This document shows positions 1-12,500 of a DNA stretch of 64,000 nt, piece after piece. Below the pieces are notes generated by a model, which worked only from the letters and a program-made list of their open reading frames with translations, was not told the origin of the DNA and made no database searches. Position numbers and translations under genes: made by a program. Position 1 is the first letter of the stretch. Every line of letters starts with the position of its first letter. The DNA is from Mesostigma viride (Eukaryota > Streptophyta > Mesostigmatophyceae > Mesostigmatales > Mesostigmataceae), in contig RPFO01001802.1 of the NCBI GenBank assembly GCA_009746045.1, forward strand, positions 1 to 64,000, read 5' to 3'.

Positions 1-252
1 GGAGGGAAGGGAGGGAGGGGAGGAGGGAGGGAGGGAGGGAGAGGAGGGAGGGAGGGAGGGAGGGGAGGGGAGGGAGGGAGGGAGGAGGGAGGGAGGGAGG
101 GAGGGAGGGAGAGGAGGGAGGGAGGAGGAGGGAGGGAGGGAGGGAGGGAGGGAGGGAGGGAGGGAGGGAGGGAGGGAGGGAGGGAGGGAGGGAGGAGGGA
201 GGAGGGAGGGAGGGAGGAGGAGGGAGGGAGGGAGGGAGGGAGGGAGGGAGGG
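1..252. repeat. (GGGA)n microsatellite
   Basis: This is a purine-rich tract of GGGA units with occasional one- or two-base slips (GGA, GGGGA). It starts at the window edge, so its true length is unknown. No coding signal is seen. Confidence 0.95.
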
Positions 253-257
253 TATGT

Positions 258-262
258 ATGAC

Positions 263-349
<87 letters not shown>

Positions 350-363
350 TGCGTGCGTGCGTG

Positions 364-453
<90 letters not shown>

Positions 454-463
454 CTACGTGTAT
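258..463. repeat. (GTGC)n microsatellite
   Basis: This is an almost pure GTGC/TGCG tetranucleotide array with three one- to two-base interruptions. It grades into GT-rich low-complexity DNA up to about 560. Open frames through it (repeating C-V-R-A) are repeat artefacts. Confidence 0.95.
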
Positions 464-581
464 GCATGGGTGGGTGGATACATGTGTATGTGGTGTGGTG
501 TGGTGTGGGTAAGGGATCGACGTGTGTGTGTGTTGTGTGTATGTGTGTGTGTGTGCTTCTCTGCTTAGGCGTTGGAGCACA

Positions 582-830
582 CGCATGCACTGGAGGAAGG
601 GGGTGATGAAAACCCAGACCAACTGTCGCACCCACCCCTCCACCTTCACCAAGCGTAAGGCCAAGCGTGCCATGGGGGTAGGGTAGCGGACGCAAGTCAC
701 CAACGTCAGGGTGCTCACCAGGCTGGTGGATGAGAAGATGGGGGCAGGCCCCTGTCAGATGCAGAGAAGAAGAAAAGGAAAAGGATGCAGCAGGGCCGTG
801 AGAACGTGCCCCCGGGTGTGGCATTAGCCA
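582..830 (+). other. coding-like remnant of a basic protein, unidentified
   Basis: After an acceptor-like CTGCTTAG the plus strand reads into a basic, coding-like stretch containing the words STFTKRKAKRAMG and, in a shifted frame, LSDAEKKKRKRMQQGREN. The frame is broken by at least one stop (near 687) and a shift. It may be the 3' end of a gene that starts outside the window, or a decayed fragment of a lysine-rich nuclear protein. I do not recognise the family. Confidence 0.25.
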
Positions 831-879
831 CTATATAGCTAGCTAGCTGGCTAGAGCTGTGTTATTAATGCATTGTACT

Positions 880-1775
880 ATAGGCATGTGCCCCCAAGTA
901 TGCCTTCCTGCATTGTAAATATGATGCATAATGTAATGATGTGTTGTTTGGAACCTTCTGTACACCAAGGTGGAATGATTGCCATGAAACCCTTGTAAGA
1001 ACAATAGAAAGCTGCTTTTTCTGTGGTATTTATGCTAGCATCTGTCACCAATTTGTCATCCAACCAGCCTGAAGCTTTGTGGGCAGGCTGCATGGGATGT
1101 GTTTCGAACATGTGCCAAGTTCCAGGTCCAACTGAGTTCATTTGATGTCATTATATATGCACATGTGTGATGAAACCCTTGAAAAACCATGAAAAACTGC
1201 ATTTTTGTGGTATTTATGCTAGCATTTGTCACCAGTTTGTCATCCAACCAGCCTGAAGCTTTGTGGGCAGGCTGCATGGGATGTGTTTCGAACATGTGCC
1301 AAGTCCCAGGTCCAACTGAGTTCATTTGATGTCATTATATATGCAAATGTGTGATGAAACCCTTGGAAAACCCTGAAAAACTGCATTTTTGTGGTGTTTA
1401 TGCTAGCATCTGTCACCAATTTGTCATCCAACCAGCCTGAAACTTTGTGGGCATGCTGCATGGGATGTGTTTAGAACATATGCAAAGTTATAGCCCCAAC
1501 TGAGTTCATTTGGTGTCATTATATATGCATATGTGTGATGAAACCCTTGGAAAACCCTGAAAAACTGCATTTTGGGGGTATTTATGCTAGCATCTGTCAC
1601 CATTTTGTGATCCAACCAGCCTGAAACTTTGTGGGCATGCTGCATGGGATGTGTTTATAACATGTGCAAAGTTATAGCCCCAACTGAGTTCATTTAGTGT
1701 CATTCATATAGGCATGCATGCCAGGAAGTGCTAAAAGTGCGGTATTTTATGCTAGCAAATGTCACCATGTTACCA
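880..1775. repeat. 184-bp tandem satellite, about 4.5 units
   Basis: The word ATGAAACCCTTG recurs at 984, 1170, 1354 and 1538, giving a period of 184-186 bp, and a partial fifth unit fades out near 1,770. Units differ by scattered substitutions. Overlapping minus-strand frames (MNSVGPGTWHMF...) repeat with the same period and are best read as repeat artefacts. Confidence 0.9.
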
Positions 1776-2113
1776 TGGTGCCGACTCCCAAAAAATTTTT
1801 TGACCACATGGCATCATAAGATATCTGATTAGGTACCTTGGTGCCAAATTTGAGGCCAAACTGACTATTAGCCTATCTTGAAATAATTACCAGGGAACCA
1901 AAACGCGTTTTTGGATTGATGTGCGTTGTACATGCATGAAAAAAGAACCATGTGCCGTTGCGTCTCACTGTGCGCTGGCATACTTACTCTCCGGGCGCCG
2001 TCGGATTGCACCGGTGAGGTCAATGAGGGTCGATGCTCGTCGATGAACCCAACGCAAGCCATGTACGAATAGAAGTAGAAAATGGCGCGGCGGCAACAGG
2101 GAGCGAGTTTGAT
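1776..2113. other. intergenic, nothing recognised
   Basis: Unique-looking sequence with no supported gene lies between the satellite and the first mobile-element cluster. Confidence 0.5.
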
Positions 2114-2590
2114 AAGGCCTTAATTGTCCACACGGGCAAAATTCATGAACAAACCCGGTTGGGGAAAACCTCTCGGCGTGGGTCGTCGCACGCAGTTACA
2201 TATAGTATCAGAGGGCAAAGCGCCAGAAGTCACCTTAATTAATTAATTAATTAGACTCGTGCTCCCGTTGCCAGGGAGTCACGGAGCATTAACCCCGATG
2301 GATGGATGGATGGGTGCAAACATTCCTACCGAGAAGTCACCTTGGCTGTTTCTTTCCTGAGCCCATTCCTGCGGAAAAAATATTTTGACCGGTAGGGGGC
2401 CTACCGGGCGCAAAAATTTTCCCGCAGGAATGCGGAAATCCCCTGGGGTGGGAAAAGGACTGTGCCGGTTGCAGGAGGGAATCAGGTGAAGGATTCTATA
2501 TGTAACCTCCGTCGGCGCGAGCCAGCCCACAAAATTTTCCCAACCGGACCTGAATTTTGCCCGTGTGGACCAGGCCTTGAAGGCCAAGTT
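2114..2590. repeat. imperfect inverted repeat inside the element cluster
   Basis: The stretch at 2,120-2,225 (CCACACGGGCAAAATTC, then GTTACATATAG) reappears in reverse complement at about 2,490-2,580 (GAATTTTGCCCGTGTGG, CTATATGTAAC). The arms are interrupted by the 5' motif of the short retroelement at 2,237-2,330. The motif AGAAGTCACCTT occurs on both sides of that insert (about 2,226 and 2,332) and could be a target-site duplication. Confidence 0.65.
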
Positions 2591-2741
2591 ACAGAACTTG
2601 TAGCCCGGCGACATCGCGTTTTTGGCTATGCATGTCAAAGCTCGATCACGCGGCTTCCTCCACCCCATCCATCATGAAATATGTGCTACATGACCTCCCC
2701 ACGGAGGCATGTTCTAATTTAATTTAATTTTAATTTAATGT
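2237..2741 (+). mobile_element. short non-autonomous retroelement sharing both ends with the LINE
   Basis: It begins with TTAATTAATTAGACTCGTGCTCCCG followed by an imperfect hairpin (GTGCTCCC/GGGAGTCAC) and AGCATTAACCCCGATGGATGG. It ends with CGCGGCTTCCTCCACC, GTGCTACATGA, GAGGCATGTT and a TAATTTAATTTAA tail. The same 5' and 3' words flank the reverse-transcriptase element at 17,237-20,075. The interior (about 350 bp) has no coding capacity, so this is either a SINE-like partner mobilised by that LINE or an internally deleted copy. Confidence 0.7.
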
Positions 2742-2878
2742 CAAAGCTTTATTGCACCCACAGGGGATGCGCCGGATCGTTTCGAAAGGTCCGATTGTGC
2801 ACCGAGTGGCATGAGGGAGGGGGGGGGGGGGGGGTCTCTGCCCCCTGCCCACTGTGCACACTCAGGGATTTAAAAGCA

Positions 2879-3060
2879 CTCTGGTGTTCCGTGACTCCCC
2901 GATGGGAGCACATGTTTAATTAATTAATTAATAGATTAATTAATTAATCTTAAGTATACTCTTTATCAGGACTCATTAATTAATTAATTAGACTCGTGCT
3001 CCTGTTGGGGAGTCACGGAGCATTAACCCCGATGGATGGATGGATGCAAACAGTCCTACC
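2879..3060. mobile_element. two 5'-end fragments of the same retroelement in opposite orientation
   Basis: CCGTGACTCCCCGATGGGAGCAC near 2,890 is the 5' hairpin of the element in reverse. GACTCGTGCTCCTGTTGGGGAGTCACGGAGCATTAACC near 2,992 is the same in forward orientation, followed by the GATGGATGGATG box. ATTAATTAATT runs lie between them. Confidence 0.7.
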
Positions 3061-3559
3061 GGTCTAATCTATCTACAACATCTATCTACAACAGGACATC
3101 TATCAGGACTCATGATCACGTGACGCAGTCATGTTTTGTGGCATGTGCACATGCACGTAATTACTTAGCATGCCGCATGCACAAGTTTCCACAATACATT
3201 AGATTACACTGGGTCACTTCCAGCACACAACACCAGGCAGCTTGGGAAATCAATTTATTGACAGTGTGCTAGCACAATACTAGCTGGCAAGAGCCAGAAT
3301 CAAGCGAGCTCTCAAGCCAGCAAAACATAGGTTTGTATTGGTGGTCAAGTACTGAACACCCTACTTCCATGCCATACCTCCCGAGAACCAATGCTGCTCA
3401 TATAGGCCCCTAAGCAGTCCGCCGCAGCCACAAATTGCTGCCATTAAGTGTATTAAAAGTCAAGCTTGCCATCACCGCATCATATTCAAGCAGATGACCC
3501 GGAACATGCAGAGACTTGCCGATGCCATGGACTAGTCTAAATTTTCTGATTTGACTAGT
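3061..3559. other. 3' flank of the V-ATPase C gene
   Basis: No further gene is seen. The minus-strand 3' UTR and polyadenylation signal of the V-ATPase gene should lie here, but I could not fix the site. A CACGTGACGCAGTC word at 3,117-3,130 recurs elsewhere in the window. Confidence 0.4.
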
Positions 3560-6500
3560 CTAAATGTTGATCGTGAGAGACACATAGGGGAACACCTCTG
3601 CACCTGAGTCAACACCTGGGATGATGTCTTTGCTGTCGTCCTCACTGGCTTGCCAGTGCTTGCTGTTGTTGTAAAGCAGCAGCCGCACACAGAAAAAAAA
3701 AAATGGTATATGACAAGCAGAAACACGGAGGAGTATGTTAGAAATCACGACAACACAGTAACGATGCATTGAAAACACAAGAGTACTTTGCCATGCCGCA
3801 CATCCTTGCTAAGATTCCTCAGTTAGCTAGGATTCCAATGCCAGGGAACTCTGGACCGACTACAAACATAGACCCATCCTAAATACAAACCAAGAAAGCA
3901 TTTGTGCCTCCCTGCGGCCTCCTTTACCTGCTTCCGCCGAACGCCTGGGCCAGCGCGGTCCTGACTTTCTTCTCCACCTTCTTGTTCGGCTTCACAACTG
4001 CCGCCTGGGGGACACAGGACAAATATCCACAAGCATAATACAAGGCGGCAACATGGGAGCCCCATACAGAACTAGATGGGCAAACAAGCAGATCTTTCAC
4101 CATGGTTTGATTTGCGGGCTTTTGGAACTTGCCAGGTGTCATTTTCTACTAGCTTCAAGGAAGACTTGTACATTGCCAACGCTGTGTCTGAGGCGACTGG
4201 GCAAAATCATGAAGTAGCTGTTTCCCAACAAGCTGACTGTTCAGCATGCGTGCCCTCCCATTCCTACCCCTAAGCAAAATTGAAGAATTTGAGAAAACCC
4301 AAGGCCAGATTGGGAAAACCCTTTATTAACTGTGAGAATGCCAAGAGCATGGTGCAGCCAACCTGCCAGCATGGCAAGCAAACCTGCATATGTCGGCCTG
4401 TTGGCTAGGCATATGCCTCGTCTGCCCAATCACTAACCATTAGACAACCAGCCCATTCCTATATATTGAGCACGTTGTCCCTATGTGTTCCCTAATGCAG
4501 TCGCGTGAGGGCATGCGGAAAAGACAGCAGGTATGAATCTGCGTGGCCCGACTAGGTGACACAGGGATATTAACTAGGCATTTAGCTTAATGACACCCAT
4601 AAGAATGTCTACAATGGACACCAGACTAGCGAGATAGGAGGGTTGGAACGTACCACATCATGACACTAGAACTGGGCAAATTGACCCCTTGCAGCGAGGG
4701 TGGCCCTCGCGAAGCCTAGCACTGGGAGCGGACACCTGCAAGACCTGTGTTGTGCTTGTCACCGCCGCTAGCGCCCACCATAGCGACCTAGTGACGGACC
4801 CTAGTGCTGGCACGTACCACAAACTTGGGTGGCAGGCCATAGCGGAGGATGCTCTCCACGAATAGGCGCAGCGCGCATAGGTGCATCCACTCAGAGAAGA
4901 CCTGCCACCGTAGCGACGATCAAGGATGCAAGGGGAGACCAGCAGTCAAACAGCCCTGGCAAGGTAAGGTCGTGGACAAGGCTTCAAGAAATAATAAGGC
5001 TGTAGAAATGAGATAACCAGGTAAGGCATTTACTCAGTTGATGTTAATAAGGCTGTAGAAATGAGATAACCAGGTAAGGCATTTACTCAGTTGGATGTTT
5101 TGAGGTTCAAAAACGGTTGCGTACACAAACACACACGATGGAACAGGGAGAACCCTCTGTGGTGAGATACCGCGTCCATCTGGGCAAGGCGTGTAGAAGA
5201 GTAAATGATTAAGAGAAACACTTATAAGAGCATTAAGGAATCGTTGATGGCATCCCTTAGGCTTTAGTGAGGGAATCCCTGACGATTTGTGAGGTACATC
5301 GACACCTACCCCGACGCAGGGGCGAGCGGAAGGGGAGCTACCAGTACATACAAGCTCAGCTTATATCAACTAATAGGGTGGCAACTTCACAATTACACTC
5401 ATTTGTGCTAGTTAATGTGGTATCATCATCACTATCGCCAACATTGCCTCACATTGTAATGTAGAAATACATGGCATACAAGAACACGACCCATTTTCTG
5501 GAAGACAATTTTCCCTCCAGAGCCAAGCCCGCGCCCCCCCCTCAAACCCCCTCCCTCTCCTCACCCTCACACCCCCCACCCCCACCCCAACCCGCTCAAC
5601 ACATATATCCCCCTCTTTCCCCCGGCAACTGCACTCAGCATGCACGCAGACCAGCCCCCCAGCGCAGCCCCCTCACAGCCTCGCAGCCGTACGCCCCTAT
5701 CGTAACACCGAACCAAATCCTACGGTGGTGACTCCCCCACCTCTCCGTAGCTCTTGCTGCACCACTGGATCAGGGCAGTCTGCTTGGCCTCCAGCCCCGC
5801 CTTGAGCTCGGCCGCGTTCTCCGCTGCGTTGGTCGCGCCTTCCTTGGGCTCCTCCTTGAGGGAGAACTCACGCACCTATGTGTAGGGGCCAACACATTTA
5901 GGGACGGTATAGATAGGGGCGATATATAAGGGTGACATAGATAGGGGTGATATACCTAGGGGGCAAGTGGCGTACGAGAGGTAGAGTGAGATGAAACGTT
6001 GTCAGGAATGAAAATGCACTGAAAACAAAGCATCATGAGTTGAGGTGAAGTATCTGGCCATGGATATGAAAATAAATGGAGATAGATAGAGACAGTGAAT
6101 AGAAAAAATGGTTGTGCATTCATTTTGCAGTGTACCGGGTATAATCTGGAACACGCATTAACATTTCAATGGTAAACAACCCTCCCTTTTTCAGTGCCTT
6201 TCCAGTACAAAATACATTCGCACCTGCCTTCTCTTTCACTCAAGTTTAACAGCACGTTACACATACGCCTCACTAGAGCAACACTCTATATCTACACTTT
6301 CGTCCCTATTGCCACCCCTTACCTCTTTATCCCCTTTCCCTTGAATACTTCTGCCCGCTGAGCCGCATGGCCGCCAGCCTCACACCCTTGTGCCTCACCT
6401 TCCCCGCCTCACTCCCGCTCCCTCCTGCGCCCAGGAAGTCGGCAGCTGTTCTTACGTGGTAAAGAGTGTTACCCAGCTCGTAAAAGCAGGGCCCGACGAA

Positions 6501-9500
6501 AAAAACATCCAAAACCTCTCTGCAATCGGCTCATCGAGCATGCTGCTACCATCACTCTCTGCATTCTTTGTTCCACGGACAACTACCACGGCATCCTCTT
6601 CATCGGGCTCTTCTTCATCCACAGCTATTTGAGAAATGAGGGGGAAGATCCCCTGATGCAGCTCTTCCCCCGCCCCTCACCTGGAAGCTGCATTCCCCCC
6701 GCCCCTCACCTGGAAGCTGCATTCCCCCACACCCCTCACCTGGAAGCTGCATTCTCCCCGCCCCTAACCTGGAAGCTGCATTCCCCCCCGCCCCTCACCT
6801 GGAAGCTGCATTCCCCCCTGCCCCTCACCTGGAAGCTGCATTCCCCCCGCCCCTCACCTGGAAGCTGCATTGCCCCCTGCCCCTCACCTGGAAGCTGCAT
6901 TCCCCCACACCCCTCACCTGGAAGCTGCATTACCCCCCGCCCCTCACCTGGAAGCTGCGTTCGCGGCACGCAGCGCTGAAGGCGTCGACCACCTTCTTGA
7001 AGAGCACCACGGTGAAGAGCGCGTAGTCGTTCTCCTCCACAATCTTCTTGGACGAGCGCGGCACCTGGCACGGGGAGGGGGTTGCAGGGGAAAGAGGGCA
7101 GGGGCGAGGGGGGGGGGGGAGAGGGAAGAGTGGAGGGGTAGGGAAGGGGAATGGGAGGCAGGAGGGAAGGGGGGCATATAGGGGGGGATAAAACATTAGA
7201 CCAGGGGGGCACCCACCCACGTGAAGTCAAGCCATGACCAGGCAGGGTATCACGTCATCTTGCCCCCGTCACATTTATTGCGAGACCATGTGGTTGTGGC
7301 TTCCGAGTGCATCTCGCTCTCACGCGGCATGCGGCCCCTGCTTGCGCGCGGTGGCGTGTCCTCGCCAGCGCTGCGTGTCCTCGCAGGCACCATGTGCCCA
7401 TGATGCGCAAAGCTACCGTTACCCACAAGAAAGTTGGATTGCTGTCACGGTCAGCACGCGAGAGAAATATATTATAACCAAACGGCAAAACGCAGATACG
7501 CATCTCTTAAACACTCACTTTTCCATGCCCCATGCCCCTAAATTCCATTCGCCATGATTAATGTTTTCATCTCCTCCTAACTTGCCCGACCCTTGCCGCC
7601 TCTCACCCCTCCTCCCCCCCTCTTTCCCCCTCCCCTCCCCTCCCCTCCCCTCCCCCCCCCCTCGTGGCCACCGCATCCCAGTGCGCGGCTAAAATGGCAG
7701 CCCACGGCAGCCCAGGCCCCCATGGTGTCATCAGCACAGGACATGACTGTGCACGGCCACGTACGCAGCACATAATGCTTACGGCGGCCACGTACCACGT
7801 ATTGCGAGAGCGACTCGTAGCACCCGAGCCAGTCCTTGACGTTGTACTTGGGCACCACCACCAGCAGCGTCGTCATGTGCTCCGTGTCCAACAGCTCCTC
7901 CTTGGAAATGAGCGTCGACAGGTCGCGCACCGCCAGGCTGGGAAATACAACGACGCGACAATTTAAGATATTGTGGATCATGGGGAGGAGAGGGGCGGAA
8001 AGAAAGCAGTGCGGGACATGTGTCGAACCGCCAGGGTGGGAATTATAACAATACGACCATGGGATATATCACCCTGATGGGACATGGGGAAGAGAGGGGA
8101 AGAAAGGAAGGCAAGGAAGGCAAGGAAGGCAAGGAAGGCAAGGAAGGCAAGGAAGGCAAGGAAGGCAAGGAAGGCAAGGAAGGCAAGGAAGGCAAGGAAG
8201 GCAAGGAAGGCAAGGAAGGCAAGGAAGGCAAGGAAGGCAAGGAAGGCAAGGAAGGCAAGGAAGGCAAGGAAGGCAAGGAAGGCAAGGAAGGCAAGGAAGG
8301 CAAGGAAGGCAAGGAAGGCAAGGAAGGCAAGGAAGGCAAGGAAGGCAAGGAAGGCAAGGAAGGCAAGGAAGGCAAGGAAGGCAAGGAAGGCAAGGAAGGC
8401 AAGGAAGGCAAGGAAGGCAAGGAAGGCAAGGAAGGCAAGGAAGGCAAGGAAGGCAAGGAAGGCAAGGAAGGCAAGGAAGGCAAGGAAGGCAAGGAAGGCA
8501 AGGAAGGCAAGGAAGGCAAGGAAGGCAAGGAAGGCAAGGAAGGCAAGGAAGGCAAGGAAGGCAAGGAAGGCAAGGAAGGCAAGGAAGGCAAGGAAGGCAA
8601 GGAAGGCAAGGAAGGCAAGGAAGGCAAGGAAGGCAAGGAAGGCAAGGAAGGCAAGGAAGGCAAGGAAGGCAAGGAAGGCAAGGAAGGCAAGGAAGGCAAG
8701 GAAGGCAAGGAAGGCAAGGAAGGCAAGGAAGGCAAGGAAGGCAAGGAAGGCAAGGAAGGCAAGGAAGGCAAGGAAGGCAAGGAAGGCAAGGAAGGCAAGG
8801 AAGGCAAGGAAGGCAAGGAAGGCAAGGAAGGCAAGGAAGGCAAGGAAGGCAAGGAAGGCAAGGAAGGCAAGGAAGGCAAGGAAGGCAAGGAAGGCAAGGA
8901 AGGCAAGGAAGGCAAGGAAGGCAAGGAAGGCAAGGAAGGCAAGGAAGGCAAGGAAGGCAAGGAAGGCAAGGAAGGCAAGGAAGGCAAGGAAGGCAAGGAA
9001 GGCAAGGAAGGCAAGGAAGGCAAGGAAGGCAAGGAAGGCAAGGAAGGCAAGGAAGGCAAGGAAGGCAAGGAAGGCAAGGAAGGCAAGGAAGGCAAGGAAG
9101 GCAAGGAAGGCAAGGAAGGCAAGGAAGGCAAGGAAGGCAAGGAAGGCAAGGAAGGCAAGGAAGGCAAGGAAGGCAAGGAAGGCAAGGAAGGCAAGGAAGG
9201 CAAGGAAGGCAAGGAAGGCAAGGAAGGCAAGGAAGGCAAGGAAGGCAAGGAAGGCAAGGAAGGCAAGGAAGGCAAGGAAGGCAAGGAAGGCAAGGAAGGC
9301 AAGGAAGGCAAGGAAGGCAAGGAAGGCAAGGAAGGCAAGGAAGGCAAGGAAGGCAAGGAAGGCAAGGAAGGCAAGGAAGGCAAGGAAGGCAAGGAAGGCA
9401 AGGAAGGCAAGGAAGGCAAGGAAGGCAAGGAAGGCAAGGAAGGCAAGGAAGGCAAGGAAGGCAAGGAAGGCAAGGAAGGCAAGGAAGGCAAGGAAGGCAA

Positions 9501-12500
9501 GGAAGGCAAGGAAGGCAAGGAAGGCAAGGAAGGCAAGGAAGGCAAGGAAGGCAAGGAAGGCAAGGAAGGCAAGGAAGGCAAGGAAGGCAAGGAAGGCAAG
9601 GAAGGCAAGGAAGGCAAGGAAGGCAAGGAAGGCAAGGAAGGCAAGGAAGGCAAGGAAGGCAAGGAAGGCAAGGAAGGCAAGGAAGGCAAGGAAGGCAAGG
9701 AAGGCAAGGAAGGCAAGGAAGGCAAGGAAGGCAAGGAAGGCAAGGAAGGCAAGGAAGGCAAGGAAGGCAAGGAAGGCAAGGAAGGCAAGGAAGGCAAGGA
9801 AGGCAAGGAAGGCAAGGAAGGCAAGGAAGGCAAGGAAGGCAAGGAAGGCAAGGAAGGCAAGGAAGGCAAGGAAGGCAAGGAAGGCAAGGAAGGCAAGGAA
9901 GGCAAGGAAGGCAAGGAAGGCAAGGAAGGCAAGGAAGGCAAGGAAGGCAAGGAAGGCAAGGAAGGCAAGGAAGGCAAGGAAGGCAAGGAAGGCAAGGAAG
10001 GCAAGGAAGGCAAGGAAGGCAAGGAAGGCAAGGAAGGCAAGGAAGGCAAGGAAGGCAAGGAAGGCAAGGAAGGCAAGGAAGGCAAGGAAGGCAAGGAAGG
10101 CAAGGAAGGCAAGGAAGGCAAGGAAGGCAAGGAAGGCAAGGAAGGCAAGGAAGGCAAGGAAGGCAAGGAAGGCAAGGAAGGCAAGGAAGGCAAGGCAGGC
10201 AAGGGAGGCAAGGGAGGCAAGGGAGGCAAGGGAGGCAAGGGAGGCAAGGAAGGCAAGGAAGGCAAGGAAGGCAAGGCAGGCAAGGCAGGCAAGGCAGGCA
10301 AGGAAGGCAAGGCAGGCAAGGCAGGCAAGGCAGGCAAGGCAGGCAAGGAAGGCAAGGAAGGCAAGGAAGGCAAGGAAGGCAAGGAAGGCAAGGAAGGCAA
10401 GGAAGGCAAGGAAGGCAAGGAAGGCAAGGAAGGCAAGGAAGGCAAGGAAGGCAAGGAAGGCAAGGAAGGCAAGGAAGGCAAGGAAGGCAAGGAAGGCAAG
10501 GAAGGCAAGGAAGGCAAGGAAGGCAAGGAAGGCAAGGAAGGCAAGGAAGGCAAGGAAGGCAAGGAAGGCAAGGAAGGCAAGGGAGGCAAGGGAGGCAAGG
10601 GAGGCAAGGAAGGCAAGGAAGGCAAGGAAGGCAAGGAAGGCAAGGAAGGCAAGGCAGGCAAGGCAGGCAAGGCAGGCAAGGCAGGCAAGGCAGGCAAGGC
10701 AGGCAAGGCAGGCAAGGCAGGCAAGGCAGGCAAGGCAGGCAAGGAAGGCAAGGAAGGCAAGGAAGGCAAGGAAGGCAAGGAAGGCAAGGAAGGCAAGGAA
10801 GGCAAGGAAGGCAAGGAAGGCAAGGAAGGCAAGGAAGGCAAGGAAGGCAAGGAAGGCAAGGAAGGCAAGGAAGGCAAGGAAGGCAAGGAAGGCAAGGAAG
10901 GCAAGGAAGGCAAGGAAGGCAAGGAAGGCAAGGAAGGCAAGGAAGGCAAGGAAGGCAAGGAAGGCAAGGAAGGCAAGGCAGGCAAGGAAGGCAAGGAAGG
11001 CAAGGAAGGCAAGGCAGGCAAGGAAGGCAAGGAAGGCAAGGAAGGTAAGGAAGGTAAGGTAGGAAGGTAAGGAAGGTAAGGAACCAGGGATGGACAGGCT
11101 CTGTACCAGCAGGCTGAGGGGAAAGGGGGGGGAGGGAGGGGGAGGCAGGGGGGGGGGGAGGGGAGGGGAGGAGGGAGGGGGCGGGAGATGGGGACAGGGG
11201 GGAAAAGGGACACACGGGGGGAGTGAACGAGAGGGGGATAAAGGGGCCTAGGGGCAGAAAGAGGTGCAGGAGACATCCAAAGGAGGTGCAGAAAGAGGAG
11301 TAGGAAACCTCCAAAAAAGGGCTGGGCAAGAGTGAGGCGGAGCGGGGTGCAAACACAACACGGGGCCCCCATGGCACAAACACAGTACGGGGCCGGGCCC
11401 CCATGGCATATACACCGGAAGCAGAGTTGGCACACGCTAGGAGCAGAAATTCTGACAATTAAGTCTGCGAATGAATTTGCTTTACAGCCTTCCAGTCCCT
11501 GACAACACCACTGGTCAAGTTCGGCCACCTGACATTTGATAGAATGAGGGCACAGAGCTACCAACGGGAGCCCCAACAAATCGAATCTGTGTTCCTTGTA
11601 AGTCCAACCCCAACATATTGACTCTGTGTTCCTTGTAAGTCCAATGTCCGCACGTTGCAACATCAGATCTTTGGCCGTAACGCCCATGTAGTCATGCTCT
11701 GACATGGCACCTGCGTCTCTGTTTCAAAAAAAGTAGCCGCATGGATTGGTGCAATAGCAGCAACTTGCCTAGCTCGCTACTGAGAAACCCACAAAAGAGG
11801 CTGCCAGCATGTACGAAGAGCAGCAGCTACTGCTTTGCACCCACCATTTGTGACAAAGGTAGCACTGCCTCCAGGCTGCTGGTCGCGCAGGCACCCGGTT
11901 CTATACACTCTTCCCCCACCCACCCACCCACCCACTTTTTTCGCAGCCCCAAACCTGGCCAACTTCCCCCGGATGCCTGCCTACCTGGCAGCTAATGCCG
12001 TAAGCCCATCCAGACATACATAAGATGTCCACCCCTCACCTGCCGGTGGCCTTGCGCGTGATCGCCATCAGCTGGTTCTTGAGCGTCATGTACTCGCCCG
12101 ACCGCACCTGGTGGGAAAAGGACAAACAAGAGAGACAAGGAACGAGCGAGAAAGAACAAGGAATGAGCAGGCAAGGTCCCCACATCATGCGGGACATCAA
12201 GGTGGTAGAGAGATGGGGAGCAGTAGCACGACTTACCCGACCGCACGAGGGGGGATCAAGAGATAAAAAGCAGCTCGTAGGAGATGCGGCACATTATCGA
12301 TGACACAGCCATTGTGTTGGTAAGAACTATGAAAGCATTAGCACGCAGGGCGTGGCACGGGGGGAAAAGGCCATAGTGCAGCCCAGGATAAGAAAATTCC
12401 CCCAACACAAAGCACACACAAGATGAGAATTCAGTATTCTGACAGTAACAATGTATAGCACCCCCCCCCCCCCCTTCCCAACAAGAGCAGGATGTCCCAG

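Noticed and set aside
878-1645. Family of small repeated proteins (MNSVGPGTWHMF...)
   Set aside because: The frames overlap unit to unit with the satellite period and have no start or splice logic.
6664-6960. CRISPR-like array of 30-bp repeats
   Set aside because: There are no unique spacers. The units are contiguous copies of a eukaryotic splice donor inside an intron.
8020-11705. Open frames of about 1,000-1,200 codons on both strands (G-K-E, L-P-S, L-P-C repeats)
   Set aside because: A 9-bp repeat without stops keeps every frame open. The region is an intron of the V-ATPase C gene, with correct splice sites on both sides.
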